NCBI RefSeq assembly: GCF_023036475.1
Contig: NZ_JAJQKI010000007.1
Location: 146,114 to 210,113, forward strand
Direction of reading: 5' to 3'
DNA from: Bacillus pinisoli
Lineage (GTDB): Bacteria > Bacillota > Bacilli > Bacillales > SA4
DNA length: 64,000 nucleotides
The notes beneath the pieces are model-generated. The model did no database searches. It had not been told where the DNA came from and was given only the letters and a program-made list of their open reading frames with translations. Numbering within the stretch: the first letter of the stretch is position 1; each line of letters starts with the position of its first letter. This document shows, piece after piece, positions 1 to 8,057 of this stretch. The translations under genes and the position numbers were made by a program.

Positions 1-132
1 AAGAAGTTCTGCACATTCTACTACTCCGTCATTTTGAGAACTTATACTTCTTTGTCTAAGTAAGGTAAATAGAGTTTCTAGATATTCTTCTTTTCTTTCG
101 TTTATTAAGGATAAAACTGATTGAAGATCCAT
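1..132 (-). CDS. M20-family peptidase, N-terminal part (runs off window)
   Basis: Only the first 44 codons are inside the window. They begin with ATG at 132, preceded at 8 bases by a perfect AGGAGG (141-146). The peptide has the amphipathic N-terminal helix and the LLRQRSISSQ segment common at the start of M20/M25/M40 zinc dipeptidases and deacetylases. The metal-binding residues would lie beyond the window, so the assignment rests on the N-terminus alone. The next two genes upstream are also metallopeptidases, which fits a peptide-degradation cluster transcribed leftwards. Confidence 0.6.
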   Translation of the reverse strand, partial: MDLQSVLSLINERKEEYLETLFTLLRQRSISSQNDGVVECAELL

Positions 133-216
133 GTAGTAAACCTCCTATTACTAACAACTCTTTTTTGTGTGCTTCCATAATTCAGTTTTGGGTAGGAAAA
201 TGAGAATGATATAAAC

Positions 217-247
217 ACTAAAAGTGCCAGTGCTTCACTGACACTTT
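217..247 (-). terminator. Terminator hairpin after the M28 peptidase gene
   Basis: Inverted repeat with arms 221-232 and 236-247 (AAAGTG..CAGTG type, one mismatch) just past the stop codon at 255. The U-run is short, so strength is uncertain. Confidence 0.5.
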
Positions 248-254
248 AATATAA

Positions 255-2018
255 TTATTCTAGTAATTCTCTTGCTTGCTGCAGGGCCCAAACGACACGA
301 TTTTGTCCACGTGTTAAATGCGTCTGAAGAACTTTGTATTCATGTGAACCTTCTTGCAATTGCTTGAAATTCGTTGCCGGTGCGATATCTGGTAATGGAG
401 GGACATTTAATGCTGAATCATGACGGAACTTTCCCTTTCTTGTAAAGTTTATTGTGATAAGTATTCTCCCGAGTTTTTCGATTATTGTATTAGCCTTTTG
501 AACTTGTGGATTAATTAATTCTAAGTTTTTCAACTCAACAATTTTTCTATAAAACGAAATTAAATCCTCTTGTAATAATACTACCTCACGTAACGCTGGC
601 GTAAAATCAAAGTGATTACCAGCCTGCTCTTGGTAGGATTTAATGGTGTCCTCCAACTCTAAAGCAGTCTTTACAAAATCATATGGATGTATCGTAGCGT
701 TTGCTGCACGGAGGATGGCTGTTAAGTAGATTTTTATATCCTTTTCAAGAATTGATAGATCCGCAACATGCATTAAATCTTCCTCAGTATGCCATTCAAT
801 ATTCGCGCCACAACCACCTACCGGGTAATAACCTTTTTGTTTTAATAACTCTTCTGGAATGCTCGACGATAACATGAAGAACGAGGTAATCCCTATATTA
901 TTAAATGAATAGTCACCAGCTCGTAAAGGTCTCGTTCCTTTAGAAGGTAACCCCACTGTGTCGTGGATGACATCTTTACAGAATTGATCTACTTCACTCA
1001 TCCACATCATGTATTCATAAGACGTTGCATCTACACATCCTGGGGAGTCACAGTTTACCTGTGCCACACAATTTCTCTCAAGGTCAAGGCCGTACTGATC
1101 GACAAACCACGTGGATCCACCGTAACGTCCGGTTGAATGACCTGTCCATACCGCAATACGAACACTCCTTTTTAATTTATCTCTGTGTTTGTAAAAGATT
1201 CTTGCCATTTCTAGTAATGCTGCATCACCAGTAGCGTTATCTCCAATACCTTCATGCCACGAATCTAAGTGTCCATGTAGTAACACATACTTATCTGGTT
1301 GTTCTGTACCTTCAATAAATATGTCAATAATAGGACATTCCATCCAATCCTTTTCTAAATACGTGTTACATTCAATCTCAATGGTTTCTCTACCAGCTAA
1401 ACTCTTTAACTCGTCACCATCAGGTTTATTAATCGCCAAGACAGGAATCTTTGGCTCGTCATTCATGTTGTCTAGATCTGGTGCTCCCCAAATCGGTGTA
1501 CAAATACCTTCGTGAATGTTCTGTCCAGGACTGATGAAGATAATTGCGCTGACACCCAACTGTGTAAATTCTTGAACCTTACCTGGCATTGGAAATCCTT
1601 CTGTTAACACAATTTTACCTGTAAGGTCACCAACGTCTTCTTGTACTTTTGAACCGAAAATATCATTAATCCCCTTAGCGTATCCAGTTGAGATATAAAC
1701 TAACTCCCCCTTTAAGGCCTTGTCTCCTGTAGAAATGGAGAAGGAAGGAGTTTTTACTCGAAACTCTTTTTCTACAGGACTTTTAAGTCTCAAATATGCT
1801 TTTTTAGGTACAGATAAGTATAATTCTGGCTTGTGGATTTTGTAAGGAACGCCCCATGTCTCTAAGTAATTAGCTAAAAAACTTGCTGCTATCTTTTCAT
1901 CCTCACTACCAGACTCACGAATAAGTGTACTGAATCTTTCAAGTATAGCTCTTGGAATTTCCAGACTGACTTCATCTACTAATAGGTTTTCAATTTCATT
2001 CTTCATGAAAGTTGACAT
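255..2018 (-). CDS. M28-family zinc aminopeptidase with PA-like insert
   Basis: Predicted di-zinc peptidase of 587 residues. Family M28 metal ligands are visible in order: HGHLDSW near residue 249 (His and Asp), a DNATGDAALLEMAR segment carrying the bridging Asp, a CDSPG stretch, and a late EWHTEEDL His. The region at about residues 90-210 resembles the protease-associated domain often inserted ahead of the M28 core. There is no signal peptide, so it is probably cytoplasmic. Start is ATG at 2018 with GAGAGGAGAG centred about 10 bases upstream. It lies between two M20-type genes on the same strand, which suggests peptide or N-acyl amino acid breakdown. The substrate cannot be told from the sequence. 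Confidence 0.85.
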   Translation of the reverse strand: MSTFMKNEIENLLVDEVSLEIPRAILERFSTLIRESGSEDEKIAASFLANYLETWGVPYKIHKPELYLSVPKKAYLRLKSPVEKEFRVKTPSFSISTGDKALKGELVYISTGYAKGINDIFGSKVQEDVGDLTGKIVLTEGFPMPGKVQEFTQLGVSAIIFISPGQNIHEGICTPIWGAPDLDNMNDEPKIPVLAINKPDGDELKSLAGRETIEIECNTYLEKDWMECPIIDIFIEGTEQPDKYVLLHGHLDSWHEGIGDNATGDAALLEMARIFYKHRDKLKRSVRIAVWTGHSTGRYGGSTWFVDQYGLDLERNCVAQVNCDSPGCVDATSYEYMMWMSEVDQFCKDVIHDTVGLPSKGTRPLRAGDYSFNNIGITSFFMLSSSIPEELLKQKGYYPVGGCGANIEWHTEEDLMHVADLSILEKDIKIYLTAILRAANATIHPYDFVKTALELEDTIKSYQEQAGNHFDFTPALREVVLLQEDLISFYRKIVELKNLELINPQVQKANTIIEKLGRILITINFTRKGKFRHDSALNVPPLPDIAPATNFKQLQEGSHEYKVLQTHLTRGQNRVVWALQQARELLE

Positions 2019-2078
2019 GTGATGCTCTCCTCTCGACCCTAGTTTACTAAATTTAGAATTTTTAAAAAATTTATGTTA

Positions 2079-2108
2079 TAAAAAAACCAAAGGATTAAAA
2101 GCCTTTGG
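2079..2108 (-). terminator. Terminator after the AbgA-like gene
   Basis: CCAAAGG (2087-2093) pairs with CCTTTGG (2102-2108); on the minus strand the stem is followed by seven T. It separates the AbgA-like gene from the M28 gene. Confidence 0.8.
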
Positions 2109-2192
2109 AGTAGTTAAGTATTATATACCTTAATTCTATCATTCTTCAATTTGTTATAGTTTTATAATCGTCGGACTAATTTCGACAAATCA

Positions 2193-3500
2193 CTAAAGTT
2201 TTTTCGTTAGTTTGAGTAGTATCCTACCTAATGCTTCGACAGCAGTAGGAATTACTTTCTCATCAAAATCGAAACAAGGATGATGGTGGCCAGCTGGTAA
2301 AGGTGAAGCAAACACAAGATATGTAGCACTCCCACCTTTTTGTTGAACATGATCAATCATAAATGTAACGTCTTCTGATGCCCCTAAAGGTAAAACCGGT
2401 AATACATTTTTAATCCGCTCACTTGAATGACATGCTTTCTGCACAATATCAACCCATTCAGAATCACATTCAGCACTTGGCGCAAACCCGACAATATCTA
2501 TTTCTTCTTTTACGTCATATAGAATAGGAGTTGCCTTCAAAATGCGAAGTGCTTCCTCTCTCATATAGTCACTGAGGGCGGTTGTTTCACCTCTAGTTTC
2601 GATCTCCATCTTTGCAAAATCAGCAATGATATTTCGACCGGTGCCAGCTTCTAGCTTTCCAACATTCACTCGAGTTGCTCCATCAGCGTGTCTAGTAATT
2701 CCATTTAGATGAAGACTTGCTGCTGCAGCGGCAAGTAAAGCGTTTCTGCCTTCGTTTGGTTCAAGTCCTGCATGAGCCGACTTTCCTTTATACACTACAT
2801 TGTATTTCGTGCTAGCTAGAAACTTAGTCGTCGTGGCAGCAATCTCACCTACAGGTAATGAATGAATCCCAATATGACCACTTAGAAAATAATCAACAGA
2901 ATCTAACCAACCCTTTTCAACCATTGGTTTTGCGCCACGACCACCTTCTTCAGCTGGTTGAAATAAAAGTGTAAACCGACCACTCAGATTTTCTTTATAC
3001 CTATGTAAAAAATGAGCAACTCCAATTCCGATTGCTGCATGGCCATCGTGACCACAGGCATGCATGACACCCTCTCTCTTTGAATAGAATCCCTCTTGGT
3101 AAGGAAAATGTTCATCTTCTTTTGATTCAAAAATGGGTAGAGCATCAATGTCAAACCGCATTGCAATGTGTTTCCCTGGTATACCAGTATCTAGTTGAGC
3201 AACTAATCCTGTATTTCCATTCTTCATCTTTTCTAACCAATCATTTGGAACATTCATTTCACGCGCCCTATTTTCGTTTGCTACTAGAACATCTTCTGAA
3301 GGTTTACCTAATCGTGACTGACTGATCATTGATTCTTTTCCTATTGATAAGTCAAAACCCAATTTTTCTAGTTCCCTACCTATCTTGTAAGTTGTCACAT
3401 ATTCAGTGAAGCCTAGTTCTGGACATTCATGTAATTCTCTTCGTAATGTAATTAATGAATCTTCAATAGATTCGATGAAATCGTTAATAGAATGACTCAT
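2193..3500 (-). CDS. AbgA-like M20 amidohydrolase
   Basis: About 435 residues, M20D-type amidohydrolase. Visible motifs are MRFDIDALPI, the metal site ACGHDGHAA, the catalytic and ligand PAEEGGRG, a dimerisation-domain stretch with HAG, and the C-terminal AGHHHPCFDFDE. Overall it resembles AbgA, subunit A of E. coli p-aminobenzoyl-glutamate hydrolase, more than aminoacylase. AbgA works with AbgB, and no AbgB partner is adjacent. I chose the ATG at 3500 because an AAGGGGGAT Shine-Dalgarno sequence lies about 10 bases upstream. An in-frame ATG at 3542 has no such site and would overlap the GNAT gene. The substrate is probably an N-acyl amino acid or peptide-like amide. Confidence 0.85.
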   Translation of the reverse strand: MSHSINDFIESIEDSLITLRRELHECPELGFTEYVTTYKIGRELEKLGFDLSIGKESMISQSRLGKPSEDVLVANENRAREMNVPNDWLEKMKNGNTGLVAQLDTGIPGKHIAMRFDIDALPIFESKEDEHFPYQEGFYSKREGVMHACGHDGHAAIGIGVAHFLHRYKENLSGRFTLLFQPAEEGGRGAKPMVEKGWLDSVDYFLSGHIGIHSLPVGEIAATTTKFLASTKYNVVYKGKSAHAGLEPNEGRNALLAAAAASLHLNGITRHADGATRVNVGKLEAGTGRNIIADFAKMEIETRGETTALSDYMREEALRILKATPILYDVKEEIDIVGFAPSAECDSEWVDIVQKACHSSERIKNVLPVLPLGASEDVTFMIDHVQQKGGSATYLVFASPLPAGHHHPCFDFDEKVIPTAVEALGRILLKLTKKL

Positions 3501-3525
3501 AGAACTAATCCCCCTTGTAAAAAAA

Positions 3526-4122
3526 TTATTGTTTATCTCCATTTATTAGCAATAACTCAAGTCGTCCTTTCACTTCTGGCCATTCTTCTTCTAGAATACT
3601 ATAGACGTTTGTATCTCTAACATATCCGTCGTATAGGATTTTTTCTTTGCGCAAGGTTCCTTCTTTTTTCGCACCAATCCTTAATACTGCATTGTTTGAG
3701 CGCTCGTTTCTCGTATCTACCTTAAACTGTACTCGGATTAATTTCAGTTCTTCGAAGCAGTGACGGAGCAGGAGGTATTTACATTCTGTATTCACCCTTG
3801 TTCGCCAAACTTTCTTAGAATACCATGTTGCTCCAATTTCTGCTTGTTTATTTTCAGTAGAGATATTTAAAAGTCTTGTCATTCCTACAATCTGTTCAGA
3901 TTCATGATCAAATACGACAAATGGGAGCTGGAGTCCTTGCTCTTTAGCTTTTATAGCTTGGGTGATTTGTAGGGTTACGTCCTCTATACTCTCTAATTTA
4001 TTTGGTAATAGACGCCAAATATCTGTACTGTCAACAGCCTTATATACTTTATCCAAATCTTTTTCTCTTAAAGGTGATAAACTAACTCTTTCTCCCTTTA
4101 AGGTAACATCCTGGATATTCAT
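3526..4122 (-). CDS. GNAT acetyltransferase, RimJ/RimL type
   Basis: 198 residues with the layout of ribosomal-protein-serine/alanine acetyltransferase-like GNATs: a beta strand with GMTRLLNIS, then the IGATWYSKKVWRT acetyl-CoA loop region, and a long C-terminal part with NAVLRIGAKKEGTLR, the SNNAVLRIGF-like signature of this group. Start is ATG at 4122 after AGAGGAGAA. It runs into the AbgA-like gene with a 25-base gap, so the two are probably co-transcribed. The acceptor (protein N-terminus, antibiotic or small amine) is unknown. Confidence 0.85.
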   Translation of the reverse strand: MNIQDVTLKGERVSLSPLREKDLDKVYKAVDSTDIWRLLPNKLESIEDVTLQITQAIKAKEQGLQLPFVVFDHESEQIVGMTRLLNISTENKQAEIGATWYSKKVWRTRVNTECKYLLLRHCFEELKLIRVQFKVDTRNERSNNAVLRIGAKKEGTLRKEKILYDGYVRDTNVYSILEEEWPEVKGRLELLLINGDKQ

Positions 4123-4199
4123 TGAGTTCTCCTCTTCTAATTAATTGTAATTTATTTTAAGTTTACCATGTATTTGCATGAGAGAAACATTGTTATAAA

Positions 4200-5444
4200 C
4201 TAACGAATCTGCCCTGATCCATATACAAAATACTTACTAGATGTTAATGCTTCTAACCCCATTGGCCCTCTTGCGTGGAGTTTTTGCGTGCTGATCCCAA
4301 TTTCTGCTCCATAGCCAAATTCAAACCCATCTGTAAATCTGGTAGAGGCATTATGATATACAACCGCAGCATCTACACAGTTTAAAAAGATAGCTGCGTG
4401 TTTTTCATCGTTAGTGATGATAGTCTCCGAATGTTTTGTTCCATATTGATTGATATGTGTTATCGCATCTGATAAATGATTCACTACTTTTGCACTGATT
4501 GACAGATTTAGATACTCTGTATACCAATCCTGTTCAGTTGCTTGTTGAGCTTTGGAATAACTCATACAAATTGTTTCGTCTCCATATATTTCAACACCTT
4601 CTTTATGAAGAGAATCAAGTAAATCGTTGCCCCATTTCTGGAACCAGTCTTTATGAAAAAGAACTGTTTCGAGCGAATTACATACAGATGGTCTTTGTAC
4701 TTTTCCATTTAGTACGATCTTTTGCGCCATTTCAAATTCTGCTGTTTGATCTATATATAGATGGCAGTTTCCAGCACCGGTCTCAATGACTGGAACACTT
4801 GCTTCCCGAACAACAGTATCTATGAGTTGTTTTCCTCCTCTAGGAATGAGGACATCTAAATATTCATGGAGGTGAAAGAGTTCTTTTGCCGTTTCTCTTG
4901 AAGTATCTTCAATTAACTGAACTGAATCCACTGGAATCTTACTATATTTCAAGGCTTGATGAATGGATTGAACAATCGCAATATTTGAAAGTATAGCTGA
5001 AGAACTTCCTCTTAAAATAACCGCATTTCCAGTTTTAATTGAAAGAGTTGCCGCATCGACCGTAACATTTGGTCTTGCCTCATAAATCATACCTATGACT
5101 CCCAGTGGCACACGATTCTTCTTAATAACCATTCCATTATCTTTCTTAATGGTTTCAATTGTTTTTCCAATAGGGTCTTCTAATTCAATAAGTAAGTGAA
5201 TACCATTGACCATTTGTTCAATTCTAGTTCTCGTTAAAAGGATACGATCTAAAATTACTTTAGAAAGTCCATTGTTTTCACCTTTCTGCACATCCTTTTC
5301 ATTTTCTTTCAAAATATGATCTTGATCAATTAGAAGTTGTTCAGCCATTAATTTTAAAGCATTATTCTTATCTTCAGTAGTTAGCGTTACTAGTTCATAG
5401 CTTGCTAGTTTTGCCTTATTCCCCTTACTTTTTACTTCGGTCAT
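4200..5444 (-). CDS. proA: Gamma-glutamyl phosphate reductase
   Basis: Second step of proline synthesis: NADPH reduction of glutamyl-5-phosphate to glutamate semialdehyde. 414 residues, the usual length. An aldehyde-dehydrogenase-like fold is evident with GMIYEARPNVTVDAA, LRGSSSA, IPRGGKQL, and the catalytic Cys region QRPSVCNSLETVLFH. Start ATG at 5444 has AAGGAGG six bases upstream and lies one base after the proB stop, so translation is probably coupled. Both genes are controlled by the proline T-box at 6563-6815. Confidence 0.97.
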   Translation of the reverse strand: MTEVKSKGNKAKLASYELVTLTTEDKNNALKLMAEQLLIDQDHILKENEKDVQKGENNGLSKVILDRILLTRTRIEQMVNGIHLLIELEDPIGKTIETIKKDNGMVIKKNRVPLGVIGMIYEARPNVTVDAATLSIKTGNAVILRGSSSAILSNIAIVQSIHQALKYSKIPVDSVQLIEDTSRETAKELFHLHEYLDVLIPRGGKQLIDTVVREASVPVIETGAGNCHLYIDQTAEFEMAQKIVLNGKVQRPSVCNSLETVLFHKDWFQKWGNDLLDSLHKEGVEIYGDETICMSYSKAQQATEQDWYTEYLNLSISAKVVNHLSDAITHINQYGTKHSETIITNDEKHAAIFLNCVDAAVVYHNASTRFTDGFEFGYGAEIGISTQKLHARGPMGLEALTSSKYFVYGSGQIR

Positions 5445-5445
5445 A

Positions 5446-6543
5446 TTATTCCTCCTTCCTAATTTTTACCCATTTGTCCCTGTGGATGATCTCATTGGTT
5501 TTAACTTTACTGTAAGTTCGTCTACTTATTAACTCCTTCAGATTTTCTGAGGAACAGGTAACTTCACCTTTTCCAAGCAAACTAGTAGAATTATAGACTT
5601 CCACTATATCTCCTTTGTGAAAGTCTCCTTGTACCTCATAAACACCTGCAGGTAATAAGCTTTTTCCATTGTAAAGAAGAGCTTCCTCTGCCCCTTGATC
5701 AACATAAATTTTTCCTGCTACCGATGAATGAAGCGAAATCCATTGTCGTCTTGTAGTTAGGGTGTGTAATAGTTTTCCTCCAATATAAGTTCCATCTCCA
5801 TGACCGTTCATAATATCTATTAGCTTTTCTGACCCTATACCTTTACCAATAAAAACGGGGATGCCTAATGATAAAGCAACTTTTGCTGCTAATAACTTAG
5901 ACCTCATTCCACCAGTTCCAACACTTGAACCAGTGCCATTTGCTACTTGCAATATATCGTCATGAATCTCTTCAATTCGGTTAAAGCGATTAGCAGTTGG
6001 ATCTTGACGAGGATTTTTATCATAGATACCATTAATATCTGTCAATATAATAAGTTTGTCAGCATGTACTAACCCGCTAACTAAGGAGGAAAGCATATCA
6101 TTATCACCAAAGGTCAATTCTTCAACCGAAACCGTATCATTTTCATTTATAATAGGTAATATCCCTCTCTCTAACAACTCGGTTAACGTAGCATATGCGT
6201 TCTTATATCGGTTTCTATTTGTAAAGTCAGTTCGGGTTAACAGTATTTGTGCAGGCTGGATTCCAAAATTTCGAAGGTGTTCATTATAAGATTGAATGAG
6301 CAGTCCTTGCCCCACTGCTGCAGCAGCTTGTTTCCCTTTTAGAGTTGTCGGTCGAGTAGGATAACCTAACTCCTTAAATCCTGCGGCTACCGCGCCAGAT
6401 GATACAAGTAATACTTCATCTCCTTGTTCTCTAAGTTTTGCAATAGCATGAATATGATCCTGTAGCTTTGCCTGATCGATCTCTGCCTTATCGTTTGTTA
6501 ATGAACTACTTCCAATCTTTACAACAATACGTCTTTTCCTCAT
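5446..6543 (-). CDS. proB: Glutamate 5-kinase
   Basis: First committed step of proline synthesis, ATP-dependent phosphorylation of glutamate. 365 residues: an amino-acid-kinase domain (KIGSSSLTN, SSGAVAAG, NENDTVSVEELTFGDND, TDINGIYDKNPR, GTGGMRSKLLAAK) and a C-terminal PUA domain (about residues 275-355, SLLPAGVYEVQGDFHKGD), which is the standard two-domain form. Start ATG at 6543 follows GGAGGAGG. It is first gene of proBA. Confidence 0.97.
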   Translation of the reverse strand: MRKRRIVVKIGSSSLTNDKAEIDQAKLQDHIHAIAKLREQGDEVLLVSSGAVAAGFKELGYPTRPTTLKGKQAAAAVGQGLLIQSYNEHLRNFGIQPAQILLTRTDFTNRNRYKNAYATLTELLERGILPIINENDTVSVEELTFGDNDMLSSLVSGLVHADKLIILTDINGIYDKNPRQDPTANRFNRIEEIHDDILQVANGTGSSVGTGGMRSKLLAAKVALSLGIPVFIGKGIGSEKLIDIMNGHGDGTYIGGKLLHTLTTRRQWISLHSSVAGKIYVDQGAEEALLYNGKSLLPAGVYEVQGDFHKGDIVEVYNSTSLLGKGEVTCSSENLKELISRRTYSKVKTNEIIHRDKWVKIRKEE

Positions 6544-6562
6544 TTAACTAGCCTCCTCCAAA

Positions 6563-6614
6563 CAAAAAAATAAACTAGCCCTTCATCCTAATAATAAGGA
6601 CGAAAGGGCTAGTT
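6563..6614 (-). terminator. T-box terminator ahead of proB
   Basis: Arms 6573-6588 and 6598-6614 (AACTAGCCCTT..CC type) form a stem of about 16 bp with an eight-base T/A-rich tract at 6563-6570. Its 5' arm follows the T-box sequence, as expected for the alternative to the antiterminator. Confidence 0.9.
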
Positions 6615-6815
6615 CCGTGGTACCACCTAAATTGAATGTCAAATGACATCCCGCTTTTCCCTGATAACGTCAGGAAGACCGCCTATGTTTACATAAGACT
6701 CTGAAGGTAGGTTCAGCGACTGTCCGTGACGAGGTCTCTCAGCTCTTAAACCTCGCTCTCTGACACTTCAAGTTTCGCATACTAGTCCATCGTTAACCGT
6801 TCTTTTGTTTTAGTT
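6563..6815 (-). promoter_or_regulatory. T-box leader of proBA (proline specifier)
   Basis: The minus strand carries the T-box core AGGTGGTACCACGG (6616-6629) whose TGGT bulge pairs with the uncharged tRNA 3' end. Upstream is a long stem I. Its specifier loop reads GAA-CCT-A, giving proline codon CCT at 6711-6709 followed by the usual purine. The competing terminator lies at 6573-6614. Uncharged tRNA-Pro is expected to switch on proBA. Confidence 0.93.
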
Positions 6816-6821
6816 TTTCAA

Positions 6822-6850
6822 ATTTTATGACAAATTAAGGTTGCTGTCAA
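6822..6850 (-). promoter_or_regulatory. Sigma-A promoter of proBA
   Basis: TTGACA at 6850-6845 and TAAAAT at 6827-6822 with a 17-bp spacer, immediately before the T-box leader. Confidence 0.85.
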
Positions 6851-6898
6851 TATAAATTTAAATGACTAACTGATTCACGTATTATGAACTTATCAGCG

Positions 6899-7327
6899 TT
6901 AGTGGATTAAGCTTGCTAATAAACTCACGTGTTCTCGATCTTTATCTAGAATACTTTCAATTAACTGCTTACTTTCTTGATCCAGATCTCCTTTTACCAT
7001 TTCTTCAGATAGTTCAATACCATAATAGCTTTCTCCTTTTAATGCACTATCAATAATCTTATTCTGTTCCGTTGGTATCATAAACTTCCCAATATACCCT
7101 TGAATAGAACCAAACATTCCTTCATTATCAACGGATGTACCACCAAGATTCTGAATCCTTTCTGCTACTTGTAATGCATGCTGTTTATGTTCTTGTTGAA
7201 TATGTTGAAAGGTTCTTTTTATTTCAGGATCTTCAAGCCTTTGGATATAATGTTCATAAGCATGAATTCCCATATATTGCCCTTTGAGAAACTCATTTAG
7301 GGTAGTAATGACGTCTTTTCCCGGCAT
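6899..7327 (-). CDS. Ferritin-like four-helix-bundle protein (DUF2383/bacterioferritin-like)
   Basis: 142 residues, all helical. N-terminal helix LNEFLKGQYMGIHAYEHYIQ is followed by a second helix with an EHKQHA segment. A later ELSEEM and a final DKDREHVSLLA helix supply the Glu and His pattern expected of a diiron four-helix bundle. I start at the ATG at 7327 because AAGGAG lies eight bases upstream; the upstream GTG at 7336 overlaps that site. No catalytic function is assigned. It stands alone between terminators. Confidence 0.65.
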   Translation of the reverse strand: MPGKDVITTLNEFLKGQYMGIHAYEHYIQRLEDPEIKRTFQHIQQEHKQHALQVAERIQNLGGTSVDNEGMFGSIQGYIGKFMIPTEQNKIIDSALKGESYYGIELSEEMVKGDLDQESKQLIESILDKDREHVSLLASLIH

Positions 7328-7465
7328 ATCTATCACTCCTTTCCCTTAATCTCGCTCTTAGATCATTAAATTATGTATGGTGGATGTTACTTATAGATTG
7401 TCGTGGTATCTTCAGGCTGGGCTCTTTAAAATTAAACTGAAACTAGCACTGAAGGTCAATACATA

Positions 7466-7512
7466 AGAAAAAAGGTAGAGAAGTACGTGTTAAATTTACA
7501 GTACTCTCCACC
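7466..7512 (-). terminator. Terminator after the small two-TM protein gene
   Basis: Arms 7474-7486 and 7501-7512 (GGTGGAGAGTAC with GTACTTCTCTACC, one bulge and one wobble), with a T-run (AAAAAA on the plus strand) on the minus-strand exit side. Confidence 0.85.
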
Positions 7513-7547
7513 TTCTCTTCAAGTCATCAATAGTCTTTTCAAAATTG

Positions 7548-7817
7548 TTATTTAACACTTACTCTTTTAAAAAGTTTTAAAACAGTAAATATTGTAACTG
7601 TTAAAGTAATAATACCTGCACCGGCAAAACTTAGTGCATAATTCGGTATACTTGCCTCTTTTACATGATCATTAATCTCTAGGCCTAAAAAGTATATTCC
7701 TACACCTCCACCATCAACGTTCGTACCAAACGTCCAAAGTTGGACACCTTTAAGGAAAAGTAATACAGTTAGTATCAATAGTAAAATCCCAAATCCTGCC
7801 TGATAGATTGTTTTCAT
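7548..7817 (-). CDS. Small two-TM membrane protein of unknown function
   Basis: 89 residues with two hydrophobic helices at about 8-26 and 59-80, joined by a polar loop rich in Gly and Asp (TNVDGGGVGIYF). The basic C-terminus KLFKRVSVK suggests both ends face the cytoplasm. Start ATG at 7817 has a good AGGAGG ten bases upstream. I recognise no family. The gene is flanked by its own terminator and by argS on the far side, with no sign of co-transcription. Confidence 0.6.
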   Translation of the reverse strand: MKTIYQAGFGILLLILTVLLFLKGVQLWTFGTNVDGGGVGIYFLGLEINDHVKEASIPNYALSFAGAGIITLTVTIFTVLKLFKRVSVK

Positions 7818-8057
7818 AGCTTAATTTCCTCCTGTCAATTCTCTTTTACCTTTTATTGTAATATATGGGGATTTTTTTCTGTATTGGGAAAATAGCGTAG
7901 TAAAAAGTGCTCTTATTTTTTGTAATAGGGTGTTTTGTATTGAATGACTTTGGTAAATCTCCCCGTAAAGGATGTTTTACTTTGACATGAACGTGTCAAA
8001 TAATACTTCTGAAATATTTGAATCCTATTCATTTAATAATTTTTTATATGGAAGTAA

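Noticed and set aside
1025..1234. Plus-strand frame inside the M28 gene
   Set aside because: Shadow of the minus-strand gene with no ribosome site; the same holds for the other frames nested in long genes.
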